The notes under the pieces: generated by a model | Seen by the model: the letters and a program-made list of their open reading frames with translations, nothing else | Told to the model about the DNA's origin: nothing | Databases searched by the model: none | NCBI RefSeq assembly: GCF_026340975.1 | Contig: NZ_JAPEOS010000001.1 | Span: 3,009,001 to 3,073,000 of the forward strand | DNA length: 64,000 bases | DNA from: Streptomyces sp. NBC_01214 | GTDB taxonomy: Bacteria > Actinomycetota > Actinomycetes > Streptomycetales > Streptomycetaceae | Reading direction: 5' to 3' | Program-made: the position numbers and the translations under genes | Shown here: one piece after another, positions 52,290 through 59,988 of the stretch | Layout: each line of letters opens with the position of its first letter | Position numbering within the stretch: position 1 is the stretch's first letter

Positions 52290-52896
52290 CCGCACCGGTG
52301 CCATGCACGCGGTGTCGCCGGTCGAGCCGCTGACCTTGAAGATCCTGGTCGCGGGCGGCTTCGGGGTGGGCAAGACCACCCTGGTCAGCGCGGTGAGCGA
52401 AATCAGACCGCTGCGCACCGAGGAACGGCTCTCCGAGCCGGGCGTCGGTGTCGACGACACCGGGGGAGTGGAGGGCAAGAGCACCACCACCGTGGCCATG
52501 GACTTCGGGCGCATCACGCTCCGCGAGGACCTGGTGCTGTACCTGTTCGGCACCCCCGGACAGGACCGCTTCTGGTTCCTGTGGGACGAGCTCGCCCAGG
52601 GGTCGCTCGGCGCCGTCGTCCTCGCGGACACCCGCCGCCTCGCCGACTGCTTCGCCGCCATCGACTACTTCGAGCGGCGCGCGATCCCGTTCGTCGTCGC
52701 GGTCAACTGCTTCGACGGCGCCGACCGGCACCCCGTGGTGACCGTACGGACGGCACTGGACCTCGATCCCGGGGTACCGGTCCTCCTGTGCGACGCACGG
52801 GACCGGGAATCCGTGAAGGACGTGCTGGTGGGGGTCGTGGAACACGCGATGTCCCTGGCGCGCGAGCGGCGCCGGAGCCTCTCGGCGGGCGCCTGA
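52270..52896 (+). CDS. cvnD: Conservon small GTPase CvnD
   Basis: This 208-residue Ras/MglA-like GTPase has a P-loop GGFGVGKTTLVSAV, the G2/G3 region with TTTVAMDFGRIT and LFGTPGQDRFWF, and a guanine-recognition region around VAVNCFDGAD (NCFD in place of NKxD). Relatives bind GTP or ATP weakly. In the characterised Streptomyces conservon RarABCD (cvn9) the system represses aerial growth. The role of this copy is unknown. ATG 52270 lies inside cvnC. A strong hairpin follows the stop. Confidence 0.92.
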   Translation: MAFGRFSRTGAMHAVSPVEPLTLKILVAGGFGVGKTTLVSAVSEIRPLRTEERLSEPGVGVDDTGGVEGKSTTTVAMDFGRITLREDLVLYLFGTPGQDRFWFLWDELAQGSLGAVVLADTRRLADCFAAIDYFERRAIPFVVAVNCFDGADRHPVVTVRTALDLDPGVPVLLCDARDRESVKDVLVGVVEHAMSLARERRRSLSAGA

Positions 52897-52903
52897 CGCG
52901 AGG

Positions 52904-52939
52904 GCGGCCCGTACCCCCGCCGACTGGGGTACGGGCCGC
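52904..52939 (+). terminator. Perfect 14-bp terminator after the conservon
   Basis: GCGGCCCGTACCCC (52904-52917) pairs perfectly with 52926-52939 around an eight-base loop, seven bases after the cvnD stop. Confidence 0.85.
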
Positions 52940-53040
52940 AGCTCTCACGGGGGAGCGGGGTCCCGGTCGTGGCGCGGGACTGTGGAGCGAGTGTGAACCT
53001 GCCGCCGGGAGCCGTCAAGCATGCGGACAACACCAGCAGT

Positions 53041-54231
53041 TCAGCGCACGGCGACGACGGCAGACCCGTGCCCGAACAGCCCCTGGTTCGCCGTGATCCC
53101 GGCCCGCGCACCGGGCACCTGCCGCGCCCCGGCCGCACCGCGCAACTGCCAGGTCAGCTCACACACCTGCGCGATCGCCTGCGCCGGCACCGCCTCCCCG
53201 AAGGAAGCGAGCCCGCCACTGGTGTTGACCGGGATCCGGCCACCCAGCGCCGTCGCCCCCTCCCGTACGAGCTTCGCCCCCTCACCCTCCCCGCACAGCC
53301 CGATGTCCTCGTACCACTCCAGCTCCAGGGCGGTGGACAGGTCGTACACCTCGGCCAGGGAGAGGTCGTCCGGGCCGAGCCCCGCCTCCTCGTAGGCGGC
53401 GCGCGCGATCGAGGACCTGAAGGACCCGGCCGCCGGCGCCACCGCCACCGCCGAGTCGGTGGCGATGTCCGGCAGGTCCAGCACCGTCCGCGGATAGGTG
53501 GGCGTCACCGTCGAGACCGCCCGGATCCGCACCGGATCGGCCACGCCGCGCGCACGGGCGAAGTCCATGCTGGTGAGCACCAGGGCCGCACCCCCGTCGG
53601 AGGTGGCGCAGATGTCGAGCAGCCGGAGCGGATCGGCGACCACCGCCGAGGCCGCGACCTCCTCGGCGGTGACCTCCTTGCGGTAGCGGGCGTGCGGATT
53701 GAGCAGCCCGGCCGCCGCGTTCTTCACCTTGACCTGGGCGAAGTCCTCGAGGGTGTCCCCGTGGAGAGCCATCCGGCGCCGGGCGTAGAGCGCGAAGTAG
53801 GCCGGGTTGGTGGCGCCGAGCACGCGGAACCGCAGCCAGTCCGGATCGTCGGGCCGGTCGCCGCCGGCCGGCGCGAAGAACCCCTTGGGCGCGGCGTCCG
53901 CGCCCACCACGAGCACCACGTCGGCCAGGCCGGCCAGGATCTGCGCGCGGGCGGTTCCGATGGCCTGGGCGCCGGACGCGCAGGCCGCGTACACGCTGGT
54001 GACCCGGGCGCCCTGCCAGCCGAGCGCCCGGGCGAAGGTGGCGCCCGCCACGTAGCCCGGGTAGCCGGAGCGTACGGTGTCCGCGCCGACGATCGACTGC
54101 ACCTGCGTCCAGTCCAGTCCGGCGTCGGCCAGCGCCGCCCGCGCGGCGGCCCGCCCGTATTCGACGAAACTGCGGCCCCATTTGCCCCAAGGGTGCATAC
54201 CGGCCCCGAGGACGGCGATGTCGGCGCTCAC
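53041..54231 (-). CDS. Thiolase-fold lipid-transfer/acyl-CoA thiolase-like protein
   Basis: This 396-residue protein has the thiolase fold of the non-catalytic lipid-transfer (SCP2-thiolase-like) group. It starts VAVLGAGMHPWGKWG-like (ADIAVLGAGMHPWGKWGRSF), has YAACASGAQAIGTARAQI with the nucleophile-position Cys, and ends NTSGGLASFGEAVPA and ANQGLFGHGSAVVAV. It is coupled to a DUF35 Zn-ribbon/OB protein (GTGA overlap), a combination known for CoA-side-chain thiolysis or aldolysis in steroid and fatty-acid breakdown. The frame extends further but GTG 54231 fits the family N terminus. Confidence 0.85.
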   Translation of the reverse strand: MSADIAVLGAGMHPWGKWGRSFVEYGRAAARAALADAGLDWTQVQSIVGADTVRSGYPGYVAGATFARALGWQGARVTSVYAACASGAQAIGTARAQILAGLADVVLVVGADAAPKGFFAPAGGDRPDDPDWLRFRVLGATNPAYFALYARRRMALHGDTLEDFAQVKVKNAAAGLLNPHARYRKEVTAEEVAASAVVADPLRLLDICATSDGGAALVLTSMDFARARGVADPVRIRAVSTVTPTYPRTVLDLPDIATDSAVAVAPAAGSFRSSIARAAYEEAGLGPDDLSLAEVYDLSTALELEWYEDIGLCGEGEGAKLVREGATALGGRIPVNTSGGLASFGEAVPAQAIAQVCELTWQLRGAAGARQVPGARAGITANQGLFGHGSAVVAVR

Positions 54232-54749
54232 TCGGTGCCTCCCACCGGCCGGAACTGCCAGGTGGTCCAGACGGTCCCGGAGTCCCCGGTGGTCCCGCCG
54301 GTCTCGGAGGCCCCGGAGGTCCCGCCGGTCCCGGAAGTCCCGGCGTCCTCGTTCAGCACGCCCCTGACCACCTCGACCTCCATCCCGACCGCGAGATCGG
54401 CGACCCCCACTCCGGGCGCGGCCTGCCCCAGGACCACCATCCCCTCGGCCTCCAGTTCCACCGCGACCAGCGTGTACGGCTCCCAGGGCGCGGCCGGGTC
54501 GGACACGTACGGCGCGGGCGGCCGGTAGCGCCCGTCGGTGTAGGACCAGACCCGGCCCCGCGGGGACAGCGGCACCTCGGCGAGCTCGCCGCCGCCGGGG
54601 CAGCGCGGATTGCGGCAGTACGCGTCCTCGCGCGGGAAGAACACCGCGGTACAGGCCGAGCACCGGGTACCGAGCAGCCGGAAGCCGCCGCCGTCCGGTG
54701 CGTCCTCGGTGAACCACCCGCTCACGACGGGTGTGCGTGTGCGTGCCAC
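54228..54749 (-). CDS. DUF35 Zn-ribbon/OB-fold acyl-CoA-binding protein
   Basis: This 173-residue protein has an N-terminal rubredoxin-like zinc ribbon (GTRCSACTAVFFPREDAYC, then CPGGG) and an OB-fold (VWSYTDGRYRPPAPY; PYTLVAVELEAEGMVVLGQ) that in its family binds CoA. A Gly/Ser/Thr-rich insert encoded by direct repeats (about 54283-54348) lies near the C terminus before VWTTWQFRPV. It is the partner of the thiolase downstream. ATG 54749 is preceded by GGGAGGGGC. A palindromic operator lies 24 bases upstream of the start. Confidence 0.88.
   Translation of the reverse strand: MARTRTPVVSGWFTEDAPDGGGFRLLGTRCSACTAVFFPREDAYCRNPRCPGGGELAEVPLSPRGRVWSYTDGRYRPPAPYVSDPAAPWEPYTLVAVELEAEGMVVLGQAAPGVGVADLAVGMEVEVVRGVLNEDAGTSGTGGTSGASETGGTTGDSGTVWTTWQFRPVGGTE
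54283..54348. repeat. Low-complexity repeats inside the DUF35 gene
   Basis: Short direct repeats (CCCGCCGGTCTCGGAGG, CCCGGAGGTCCCGCCGGTCCCGG) encode the TSGTGGTSGASETGGTTG stretch. They are absent from the typical family and look like a recent slippage expansion. Confidence 0.6.
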
Positions 54750-54772
54750 GATGCCCCTCCCTGGTCAGCAAT

Positions 54773-54787
54773 CTGACGGATCGTCAG
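54773..54787. promoter_or_regulatory. Palindromic operator CTGACG-GAT-CGTCAG
   Basis: A perfect six-base inverted repeat with a three-base spacer lies 24 bases upstream of the DUF35 start, and overlaps the stop codon (54784) of the DUF962 gene. It shares TGACG-N3-CGTCA with the site at 19727-19739. A TetR-family repressor is likely but not identified. Confidence 0.6.
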
Positions 54788-55152
54788 GAGTCTGCCACGG
54801 GCGGACCGCCCTGACACGGGTTCTCGGCGAGCCACTTCTGCGCGATCTCGCCCAGCTCCGCGTCGCGCCCGGCCAGCATCATCCGGATCATCTGCGCGTC
54901 CCCGCGCAGCGACCATCCGGGATGGCCGAAGGTGGCCGGGTTGTTGCCCTCGATCAGGAAGTGCGCGGGCCAGGCGGTCCCGTACCCGATCAGGGGGAGG
55001 GCGGCGAGGTAACGCCCGCGGCCGCGCGCCAGCCCGTAGGCGGTCACGGCCAGACCGGTCAGGGTGCCCGTGAGATGGATCCAGCGGGTGGCGGCGCGCG
55101 AGTGCATCGCGACGTAGTAGGGCCAGAATTCCTCGTACGAGGTGAAGGTCAT
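54784..55152 (-). CDS. DUF962 (Mpo1-like) membrane protein
   Basis: This 122-residue protein belongs to the DUF962/YGL010w group. It starts TFTSYEEFWPYYVAMHSRAATRWIHLTG-like with the conserved HS and HL histidines, and has two short hydrophobic helices (LTGLAVTAYGLA; ALPLIGYGTAW). It ends with HFLIEGNNPATFGHPGWSL and a short polar tail. Yeast Mpo1 is an Fe2+-dependent dioxygenase of 2-hydroxy fatty acids; whether this small protein is catalytic is uncertain. The start ATG 55152 fits family length. Its stop overlaps the operator of the next gene on the strand. Confidence 0.85.
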   Translation of the reverse strand: MTFTSYEEFWPYYVAMHSRAATRWIHLTGTLTGLAVTAYGLARGRGRYLAALPLIGYGTAWPAHFLIEGNNPATFGHPGWSLRGDAQMIRMMLAGRDAELGEIAQKWLAENPCQGGPPVADS

Positions 55153-55291
55153 GCGGGCACGGTACTCACGGCCGCACCACGGCGACAGCGACGGGGAGAG
55201 TCGAAATGCGCGCCGGGAGGCACCTCGCGCGCGACCGGCAGCGGTCCCGCAACGGCCGCCGTCCGCGCACCCCTTGGCATACCATCGCCGG

Positions 55292-55804
55292 ATGTCGCCA
55301 CACCTGCTGAAGGACTCGCACTGCTCCACCTGCGGAGCCCCGTACTCCAGCCCTGCGTGGCCCCGCACCTGCGCGGCCTGCGGGGCGACCGCCTACCGCA
55401 ATCCGCTCCCCGTGGCCGTCACCCTCCTCCCCGTCGAGGACGCGGACGGCACCGGCCTCGTGGTCATCACCCGCACCATCGAACCCGCCCTCGGCGGCGT
55501 CGCCCTCCCCGGCGGCTTCATCGACTTCGGCGAGGACTGGCGCGACGCGGTCGTCCGTGAACTCTTCGAGGAGACCGGCATCACGGCCCCGGCGGAGGAG
55601 GTCGTGCTGGCCGACGCCCTGAGCTCCCCGGCGGGCCACCTCCTGCTCTTCGGCCTCCTGCCGGTCCGCCCGGCCGCGGAACTGCCCGCCTCGAAGCCGA
55701 CGGACGAGACCACGGGCTGGCACGTCCTGCGCACCCCGTCGGTGCTGGCCTTCCCCCTGCACACCCAGGCGGCGGCGTCCTGGTTCGCGGGCAAGTACGC
55801 CTGA
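55292..55804 (+). CDS. NUDIX hydrolase with zinc ribbon
   Basis: This 170-residue protein has an N-terminal zinc ribbon (CSTCGAP, then CAACGATAYRNP), as in NudC-like proteins, and a NUDIX domain. The Nudix box is GGFIDFGEDWRDAVVRELFEETGI-like with GE and REL-EE-G in place (split here as GGFIDFGEDW and RELFEETGI). The substrate, probably a nucleoside-diphosphate derivative, is unknown. A TACCAT -10 box (55280-55285) places the transcription start at the ATG 55292, so the mRNA is probably leaderless. It is divergent from DUF962. Confidence 0.88.
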   Translation: MSPHLLKDSHCSTCGAPYSSPAWPRTCAACGATAYRNPLPVAVTLLPVEDADGTGLVVITRTIEPALGGVALPGGFIDFGEDWRDAVVRELFEETGITAPAEEVVLADALSSPAGHLLLFGLLPVRPAAELPASKPTDETTGWHVLRTPSVLAFPLHTQAAASWFAGKYA

Positions 55805-55865
55805 GTCCGACGCCCTGGGCCCGATGCCCCGAGCTTCCGACGCCCTGAGCCTTTGACGCCGTGAG
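55805..55865. repeat. Imperfect tandem repeats of CCGACGCCCTGAGC type
   Basis: Four to five imperfect copies of about 13-17 bases lie just after the NUDIX stop; the last one forms the left arm of the terminator at 55866. Confidence 0.6.
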
Positions 55866-55898
55866 CCCGACGCCGTGAGCCGGGCTCACGGCGTCGGG
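55866..55898. terminator. Hairpin between NUDIX and SRPBCC genes
   Basis: Fourteen perfect pairs (55866-55879 with 55885-55898) around a five-base loop. It separates the convergent ends of the NUDIX gene (+) and the SRPBCC gene (-). Confidence 0.8.
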
Positions 55899-55914
55899 CC
55901 CTGGGCAAGCGCCG

Positions 55915-56352
55915 TCAGTGCCAGTTGCTGATCTGCACGTCGCGCGGGTGAGGCGCGCCGGAGCCCGTCTCCACCAGGGACTTCAGGCTCATCAGGAAGA
56001 TCGCCCACTTGGTGCTGCAGTGGTTCATGAACTCGACCGGTTCGCGCCAGCCCGCGTGCGCGAACATGAGGATCGTCCACTCGCCGTCCTGGGTCAGCTC
56101 GAAGCCCACCGTGGTCCCGACCCACTCGGCCGGACCGTCGACGACGTCCCACAGCACCCGTGCGTTCGGCCGCAGTTCGAGCACCTTCATGTCGAAGCCG
56201 CCGAGGTCGCCGAACCGGAACTCCAGGACGCCGTCGCCGTTCCCGCTCGTGTCGGTCGTCCACCACGCGGCCAGTCCCTCGACCGTGGTGAGCGCTTCGT
56301 ACACCTTCTCCGGGGTCGCGGTGATGCCTACCCGGTGCAGGATGTCCACCAT
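55915..56352 (-). CDS. SRPBCC/AHSA1-domain protein (second in ArsR operon)
   Basis: This 145-residue single-domain START-like protein begins VDILHRVGITATPEKVYEALTTVEGLAAWWT, the classic AHSA1 pattern, and ends with LKSLVETGSGAPHPRDVQISNWH. The domain forms a hydrophobic pocket, but no ligand can be inferred. It is the last gene of the operon SRPBCC-ArsR-SRPBCC, 36 bases after the ArsR stop. ATG 56352 has GGAGAGCGAG upstream. Confidence 0.88.
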   Translation of the reverse strand: MVDILHRVGITATPEKVYEALTTVEGLAAWWTTDTSGNGDGVLEFRFGDLGGFDMKVLELRPNARVLWDVVDGPAEWVGTTVGFELTQDGEWTILMFAHAGWREPVEFMNHCSTKWAIFLMSLKSLVETGSGAPHPRDVQISNWH

Positions 56353-56388
56353 CTCGCTCTCCTCGCTTCTCCGTGTCGTTTCTCCGTG

Positions 56389-56733
56389 TCACTGCTTCTC
56401 GTTCTTGGCCCGTTGGATCGCTTCGGCGAGGCTCTTGACGCGCCGCAGCCGGGCGTCCCACATCTCGCCGACCGAGTTCAGCTGCGCCACGGCCCGGGCC
56501 AGCTGGGCCTCGTCCACCCGGTAGCGCTTCTCCCGTCCCGCCGGCGCCGACCGGACCAGCCCGACCCGGTCGAGCACGGCCAGGTGTTTGGTCACGGCCT
56601 GCCTGGTCACCGGCAGGTGCGCGCTGAGGGTGGTCGCGGTCCCCTGGCCGTCGGCCAGCAGGAGGTCGATCATCCGGCGCCGGGTCGGGTCGCCTATCGC
56701 GGACCACAGGTCGTCGTCGACGGCGGTGCTCAT
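56389..56733 (-). CDS. ArsR-family winged-helix repressor
   Basis: This 114-residue protein has the ArsR/SmtB winged helix: LWSAIGDPTRRRMIDLLL, LSAHLPVTRQAVTKHLAVLDRVGLVRS and a basic wing (GREKRYRVDE). No Cys-based metal site (such as CVC) is seen, so it belongs to the group paired with AHSA1 proteins, not arsenic sensors. It is coupled (ATGA) to the upstream SRPBCC gene. It most probably binds the CAACC-N3-GGTTG sites in front of the operon. Confidence 0.9.
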   Translation of the reverse strand: MSTAVDDDLWSAIGDPTRRRMIDLLLADGQGTATTLSAHLPVTRQAVTKHLAVLDRVGLVRSAPAGREKRYRVDEAQLARAVAQLNSVGEMWDARLRRVKSLAEAIQRAKNEKQ

Positions 56734-57215
56734 CGCGCGGCCGCCACTCGATCGGCGGTCGCGACCAGGCGCGGCAGGTAGAAGTCCCAGCCCTGCCGGT
56801 GGTCGTCGTAGGTGGCTTCGAGCACGGCGGCCTCCCAGCCCCGTTCGCGGTAGCCGCTCTCGCGGAAGCGGACCGTGGTTCCCGTCCCAGCGGGCAGGAG
56901 CTCGAAGGTCACCAGCAGCGAGTTGCCCGGACCCGCCACCTCCGTCTCCGTCTCCGACTCCGTCTCGTCGTAGGTCCACCGGAAGGAGAACATCCGCGGC
57001 GGGTCGGCCTCGACGACCGTGAACGGCGCGGACTGCTGCCGACCGGTGTCCCGATCCGTCCACGTGAGATGGGCGGTCGCGCCCGCGGCCGGCTCGAACG
57101 CGGTGGTCTCGGCGCTCCACCACTCCCGGATGTGCTCGGGGCTGCTCAGCACCTCGAACACCACGTCGGGCGAGGCGTCGATGTGCAGCTCGCGCTCGAT
57201 GCTCCCGTACTCCAT
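56730..57215 (-). CDS. SRPBCC/AHSA1-domain protein (first in ArsR operon)
   Basis: This 161-residue START-like protein reads IERELHIDASPDVVFEVLSSPEHIREWW at the start and GWDFYLPRLVATADRVAAAR at the end, and has the AHSA1 core between. ATG 57215 is used because GGAG lies six bases upstream; ATG 57227 is possible. It is the first gene of the operon; ligand and enzyme partner are unknown. Its promoter overlaps two palindromes described below. Confidence 0.88.
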   Translation of the reverse strand: MEYGSIERELHIDASPDVVFEVLSSPEHIREWWSAETTAFEPAAGATAHLTWTDRDTGRQQSAPFTVVEADPPRMFSFRWTYDETESETETEVAGPGNSLLVTFELLPAGTGTTVRFRESGYRERGWEAAVLEATYDDHRQGWDFYLPRLVATADRVAAAR

Positions 57216-57232
57216 GGCCGTCTCCATCTTTC

Positions 57233-57247
57233 GCAACCTTCGGTTGC
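57233..57247 (-). promoter_or_regulatory. ArsR operator 1, GCAACC-TTC-GGTTGC
   Basis: A perfect six-base inverted repeat lies just upstream of the first SRPBCC start and at the predicted transcription start. It shares CAACC-N3-GGTTG with operator 2. Confidence 0.7.
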
Positions 57248-57260
57248 ATATAAAGCTAAC

Positions 57261-57309
57261 CCTCCTCCGGCTGATATGCAACCGATGGTTGCATATCAGC
57301 CGGAGGAGG
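57261..57309 (-). promoter_or_regulatory. 23-bp perfect inverted repeat containing ArsR operator 2
   Basis: Arms 57261-57283 and 57287-57309 are perfectly complementary with the spacer GAT. The centre is TGCAACC-GAT-GGTTGCA, the same operator core as at 57233. On the minus strand TTGCAT and TAGCTT are 17 bases apart, so this palindrome covers the -35 box of the operon promoter. It could also end transcripts from the GH31 gene. Confidence 0.8.
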
Positions 57310-57321
57310 CAGCGGCACCAC

Positions 57322-57440
57322 GGGCCCGTACGGCCGCCCGCCCCGTGCGCCTACCCGCCCCGTGCGCCTACCGGCCCCGCGCGGCCACAGGCCCCGTGCG
57401 CCTACCGGCCCCGTGCGCCTACAGGCCCCGTACGGTGACC
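57322..57440. repeat. Seven 17-bp tandem repeats at the GH31 3' end
   Basis: Seven units of 17 bases, consensus GGCCCCGTGCGCCTACC, start at 57322 and end at 57440. The rightmost units include the last codons and stop (57419-57421) of the glycosidase. The period equals that of the repeat after the SMC gene. Confidence 0.85.
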
Positions 57441-59767
57441 CCCTCCACCCGGTTCCCCGTCTCGTCCTCCACCACCACCGCGTCACCCAGCCACCGCACC
57501 GTGTACCGCTCCACCTCGCCCGCCCCGAAGCCCGGCCCCGGGTCCCGGATCACCACCCCGCCCCCCGTGCGCCCCCGGGCCGGAGCCCAGACCTCCAGTT
57601 CCAGCCCGTCGCCGGAGGCGGCACGCACCGGCAGCACCGACCCCGCCCGCGCCAGCACCGGGATCCGGCCCTGCGGCGCGTCCAGCAGGATCTGGCCCGG
57701 GCCCTCGTACGCCGCCCCCGTCGCCGTGTCGTACCAGCGCCCCCGCGGCAGCAGTACCGCCCGCCGGTCCGCCCCGCACTCCAGCACCGGCGCCACCAGC
57801 AGCGCATCACCCAGCAGGAACGCGTCCTCGCAGTCCCGCAGCCGCCGTTCCTCCGGCGTCCCCCACCACACCGGACGCACGTACGGGGCGCCCGTCCGCC
57901 GCGCCAGGTGGGCCAGCGTCACGAAGTACGGCCGCAACCGCTCCCGCTCCGCCATCACCGCCCCGGCCTGCTCCGCCACCTCCGGCCCGAACTCCCACGG
58001 CTCCCGCCGCCCCGCCCAGATCGCCGAGTGGGTCCGGAACAGCGGCAGGTAGGCCCCCAATTGCAGCCACCGCACGTACAACTCCGGCGACGGGGACCCC
58101 CCGAACCCCCCGACGTCCGGGCCCGAGTACGGCACCCCGCACAGCCCGAGCCCCAACACCAGCGCCAACGAGGCCCGCAGCCCCTCCCAGCTGGACTCCA
58201 CGTCCCCCGACCAGGTGCCCCCGTACCGCTGCATCCCCGCCCACCCCGACCGCGAGAACAGGAACGGCCGCTCGGCGGGCCGCAGCCGCACCAGCCCCTC
58301 CCACCCCGCCCGCGCCATCCCGAGCGCGTACACGTTGTGCCCCTCGCGGTGGTCACCGCCCGCCCCGTCCAGCGCGTGCCGGGCCGACCTCGGCAGCGTC
58401 GTGTCCCCGAACGGAGCAAAGGACACCGGCTCGTTCATGTCGTGCCAGAAACCGGCGAAGCCCTGCGCGAGCCGCTCCTCGTACAGCCCGCCCCACCACT
58501 CCCGCACCGCCGGATCCGTGAAATCCGGGTACGCGCACTCGCCCGGCCACACCTCACCGCGCACCTCCCCGCCCCGCGCGTCCCGCACGAAGGCCCCGCC
58601 CGACCCCACCGTCAGCCCCGACACGTGCACCCCGTCGCCCGCCTTCACCGCCGGGTCCACGATCGACACGAGCCGCACCCCCAGCTCCCCCAACTCGCTC
58701 GCCAGCCCGGGCAGATCGGGGAACCGCCCCTGGTCCACCGTGAACACCCGGTGCCCGTCGTAGTGGTCGATGTCCAGATGTACGGCCGACAGCGCGAGCC
58801 CGCGCGACGCGTACCCCGCCACCACCCGCCGCACCTCTTCCGCGCTCCCGAACCCCCACCGCGCGTGCTGGTACCCCAGCGCCCACTCCGGCGGCACCGC
58901 GGCCGAACCCGTCAGCCCCGACCACCCCTGCAACACCCGCGCCGGCGTCCCCACCAGCACCCAGCACCGCAGCGGCCCGCCCTCCATCCGCAGCTCGCTC
59001 GCCCCCGGCCGGTCCGCCCCCGAACCGGCGCCCTCCTCACCCTCGCGCAGCACCACCCGCCCGTCCCACGAGTTGTCGTGGAACACCAGATGCGTCCCCG
59101 CGTCCGCGACCACCAGCTGCACCGGCATCGTCAGGTACAGCGGATCGGCCCCCGGCCCGAAGCCCCCCTTCGGATCCGTGTTCCACAGCCGGTACGCCCC
59201 GTCCCGCAGCCGCGGCCCCGCGGCCCGCCCGCCCAGCCCGAAGAACCGCGCGTCCGCCGGCACCTCGCTCCGCTGGAGCCACCGCGCCGCACCCATCCGC
59301 GGATCCACCGGCTCCCACCACCGCGGCGGCGCCTCCCGCCGCAGCACCGTCCCGCCCGGCGTACGCACCTCCAGCGCCCCGTGCCGCGACACCGCCACCG
59401 TCACCCGCTCCGACACCACCCGCCAGCCGCCCCCGGTGTCCGGCTCCAGCACGGCCCGCGGATCCGGCTCGGGGCCGTCGCCCACCACCGCGTACGAGGG
59501 CGTCGGCCCCGCCCCGTCCCAACTCCAGAACACCGCGCCGCCCACCATCACCCGTACCAGCAGCTCGGAGCGCGCGAACCGCAGCACGCCCCCGCCCGGG
59601 AGGGCCTCCGTACCGGTCAGCAGCCCGGGGACGCGCGCCCGCTCCGCGCCCCGGCGCGGCAGCCCCACCGCGTCCGAGCGCCGGTGGCGCCAGGCCGAGC
59701 GCCAGGCGCGCCGACCGCGCTCCGTACCGATGTCCTTCACCGCACGTACCAGATCACGACCGTTCAT
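57419..59767 (-). CDS. Glycoside hydrolase family 31 alpha-glycosidase
   Basis: This 782-residue protein has the GH31 layout: an N-terminal beta-sandwich, the (beta/alpha)8 catalytic barrel and C-terminal beta domains. The catalytic nucleophile is the Asp of GFWHDMNEP and the acid/base is the Asp of TWSGDVESSWEGL. Substrate-binding LDIDHYDGHRVFTVD and GPDVGGFGG are present. GH31 enzymes are alpha-glucosidases or alpha-xylosidases; the exact specificity was not determined. There is no signal peptide, so it is probably intracellular. ATG 59767 is used; GTG 59776 is possible. It is divergent from the acetoacetyl-CoA synthetase. Confidence 0.92.
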   Translation of the reverse strand: MNGRDLVRAVKDIGTERGRRAWRSAWRHRRSDAVGLPRRGAERARVPGLLTGTEALPGGGVLRFARSELLVRVMVGGAVFWSWDGAGPTPSYAVVGDGPEPDPRAVLEPDTGGGWRVVSERVTVAVSRHGALEVRTPGGTVLRREAPPRWWEPVDPRMGAARWLQRSEVPADARFFGLGGRAAGPRLRDGAYRLWNTDPKGGFGPGADPLYLTMPVQLVVADAGTHLVFHDNSWDGRVVLREGEEGAGSGADRPGASELRMEGGPLRCWVLVGTPARVLQGWSGLTGSAAVPPEWALGYQHARWGFGSAEEVRRVVAGYASRGLALSAVHLDIDHYDGHRVFTVDQGRFPDLPGLASELGELGVRLVSIVDPAVKAGDGVHVSGLTVGSGGAFVRDARGGEVRGEVWPGECAYPDFTDPAVREWWGGLYEERLAQGFAGFWHDMNEPVSFAPFGDTTLPRSARHALDGAGGDHREGHNVYALGMARAGWEGLVRLRPAERPFLFSRSGWAGMQRYGGTWSGDVESSWEGLRASLALVLGLGLCGVPYSGPDVGGFGGSPSPELYVRWLQLGAYLPLFRTHSAIWAGRREPWEFGPEVAEQAGAVMAERERLRPYFVTLAHLARRTGAPYVRPVWWGTPEERRLRDCEDAFLLGDALLVAPVLECGADRRAVLLPRGRWYDTATGAAYEGPGQILLDAPQGRIPVLARAGSVLPVRAASGDGLELEVWAPARGRTGGGVVIRDPGPGFGAGEVERYTVRWLGDAVVVEDETGNRVEGVTVRGL

Positions 59768-59988
59768 GCCGCTCACCCTGCCACCGGCCCCCGACCGAGG
59801 GGACGGCGTTCAACTGTCGTTCACCCGGCAGCGGCACCCCCGAGTCGATCACCCGACCCGCCAGGACAGCCCTGGTGCAGCGGACGATCACATGGCATGG
59901 TCCCTGTGAGCCGCCGCGCCCACACCCCCGCGCGACGGCACCGTACGCACACGAAGCGCGAGCCGCAGACTTGACCGGGAGCCGACCC

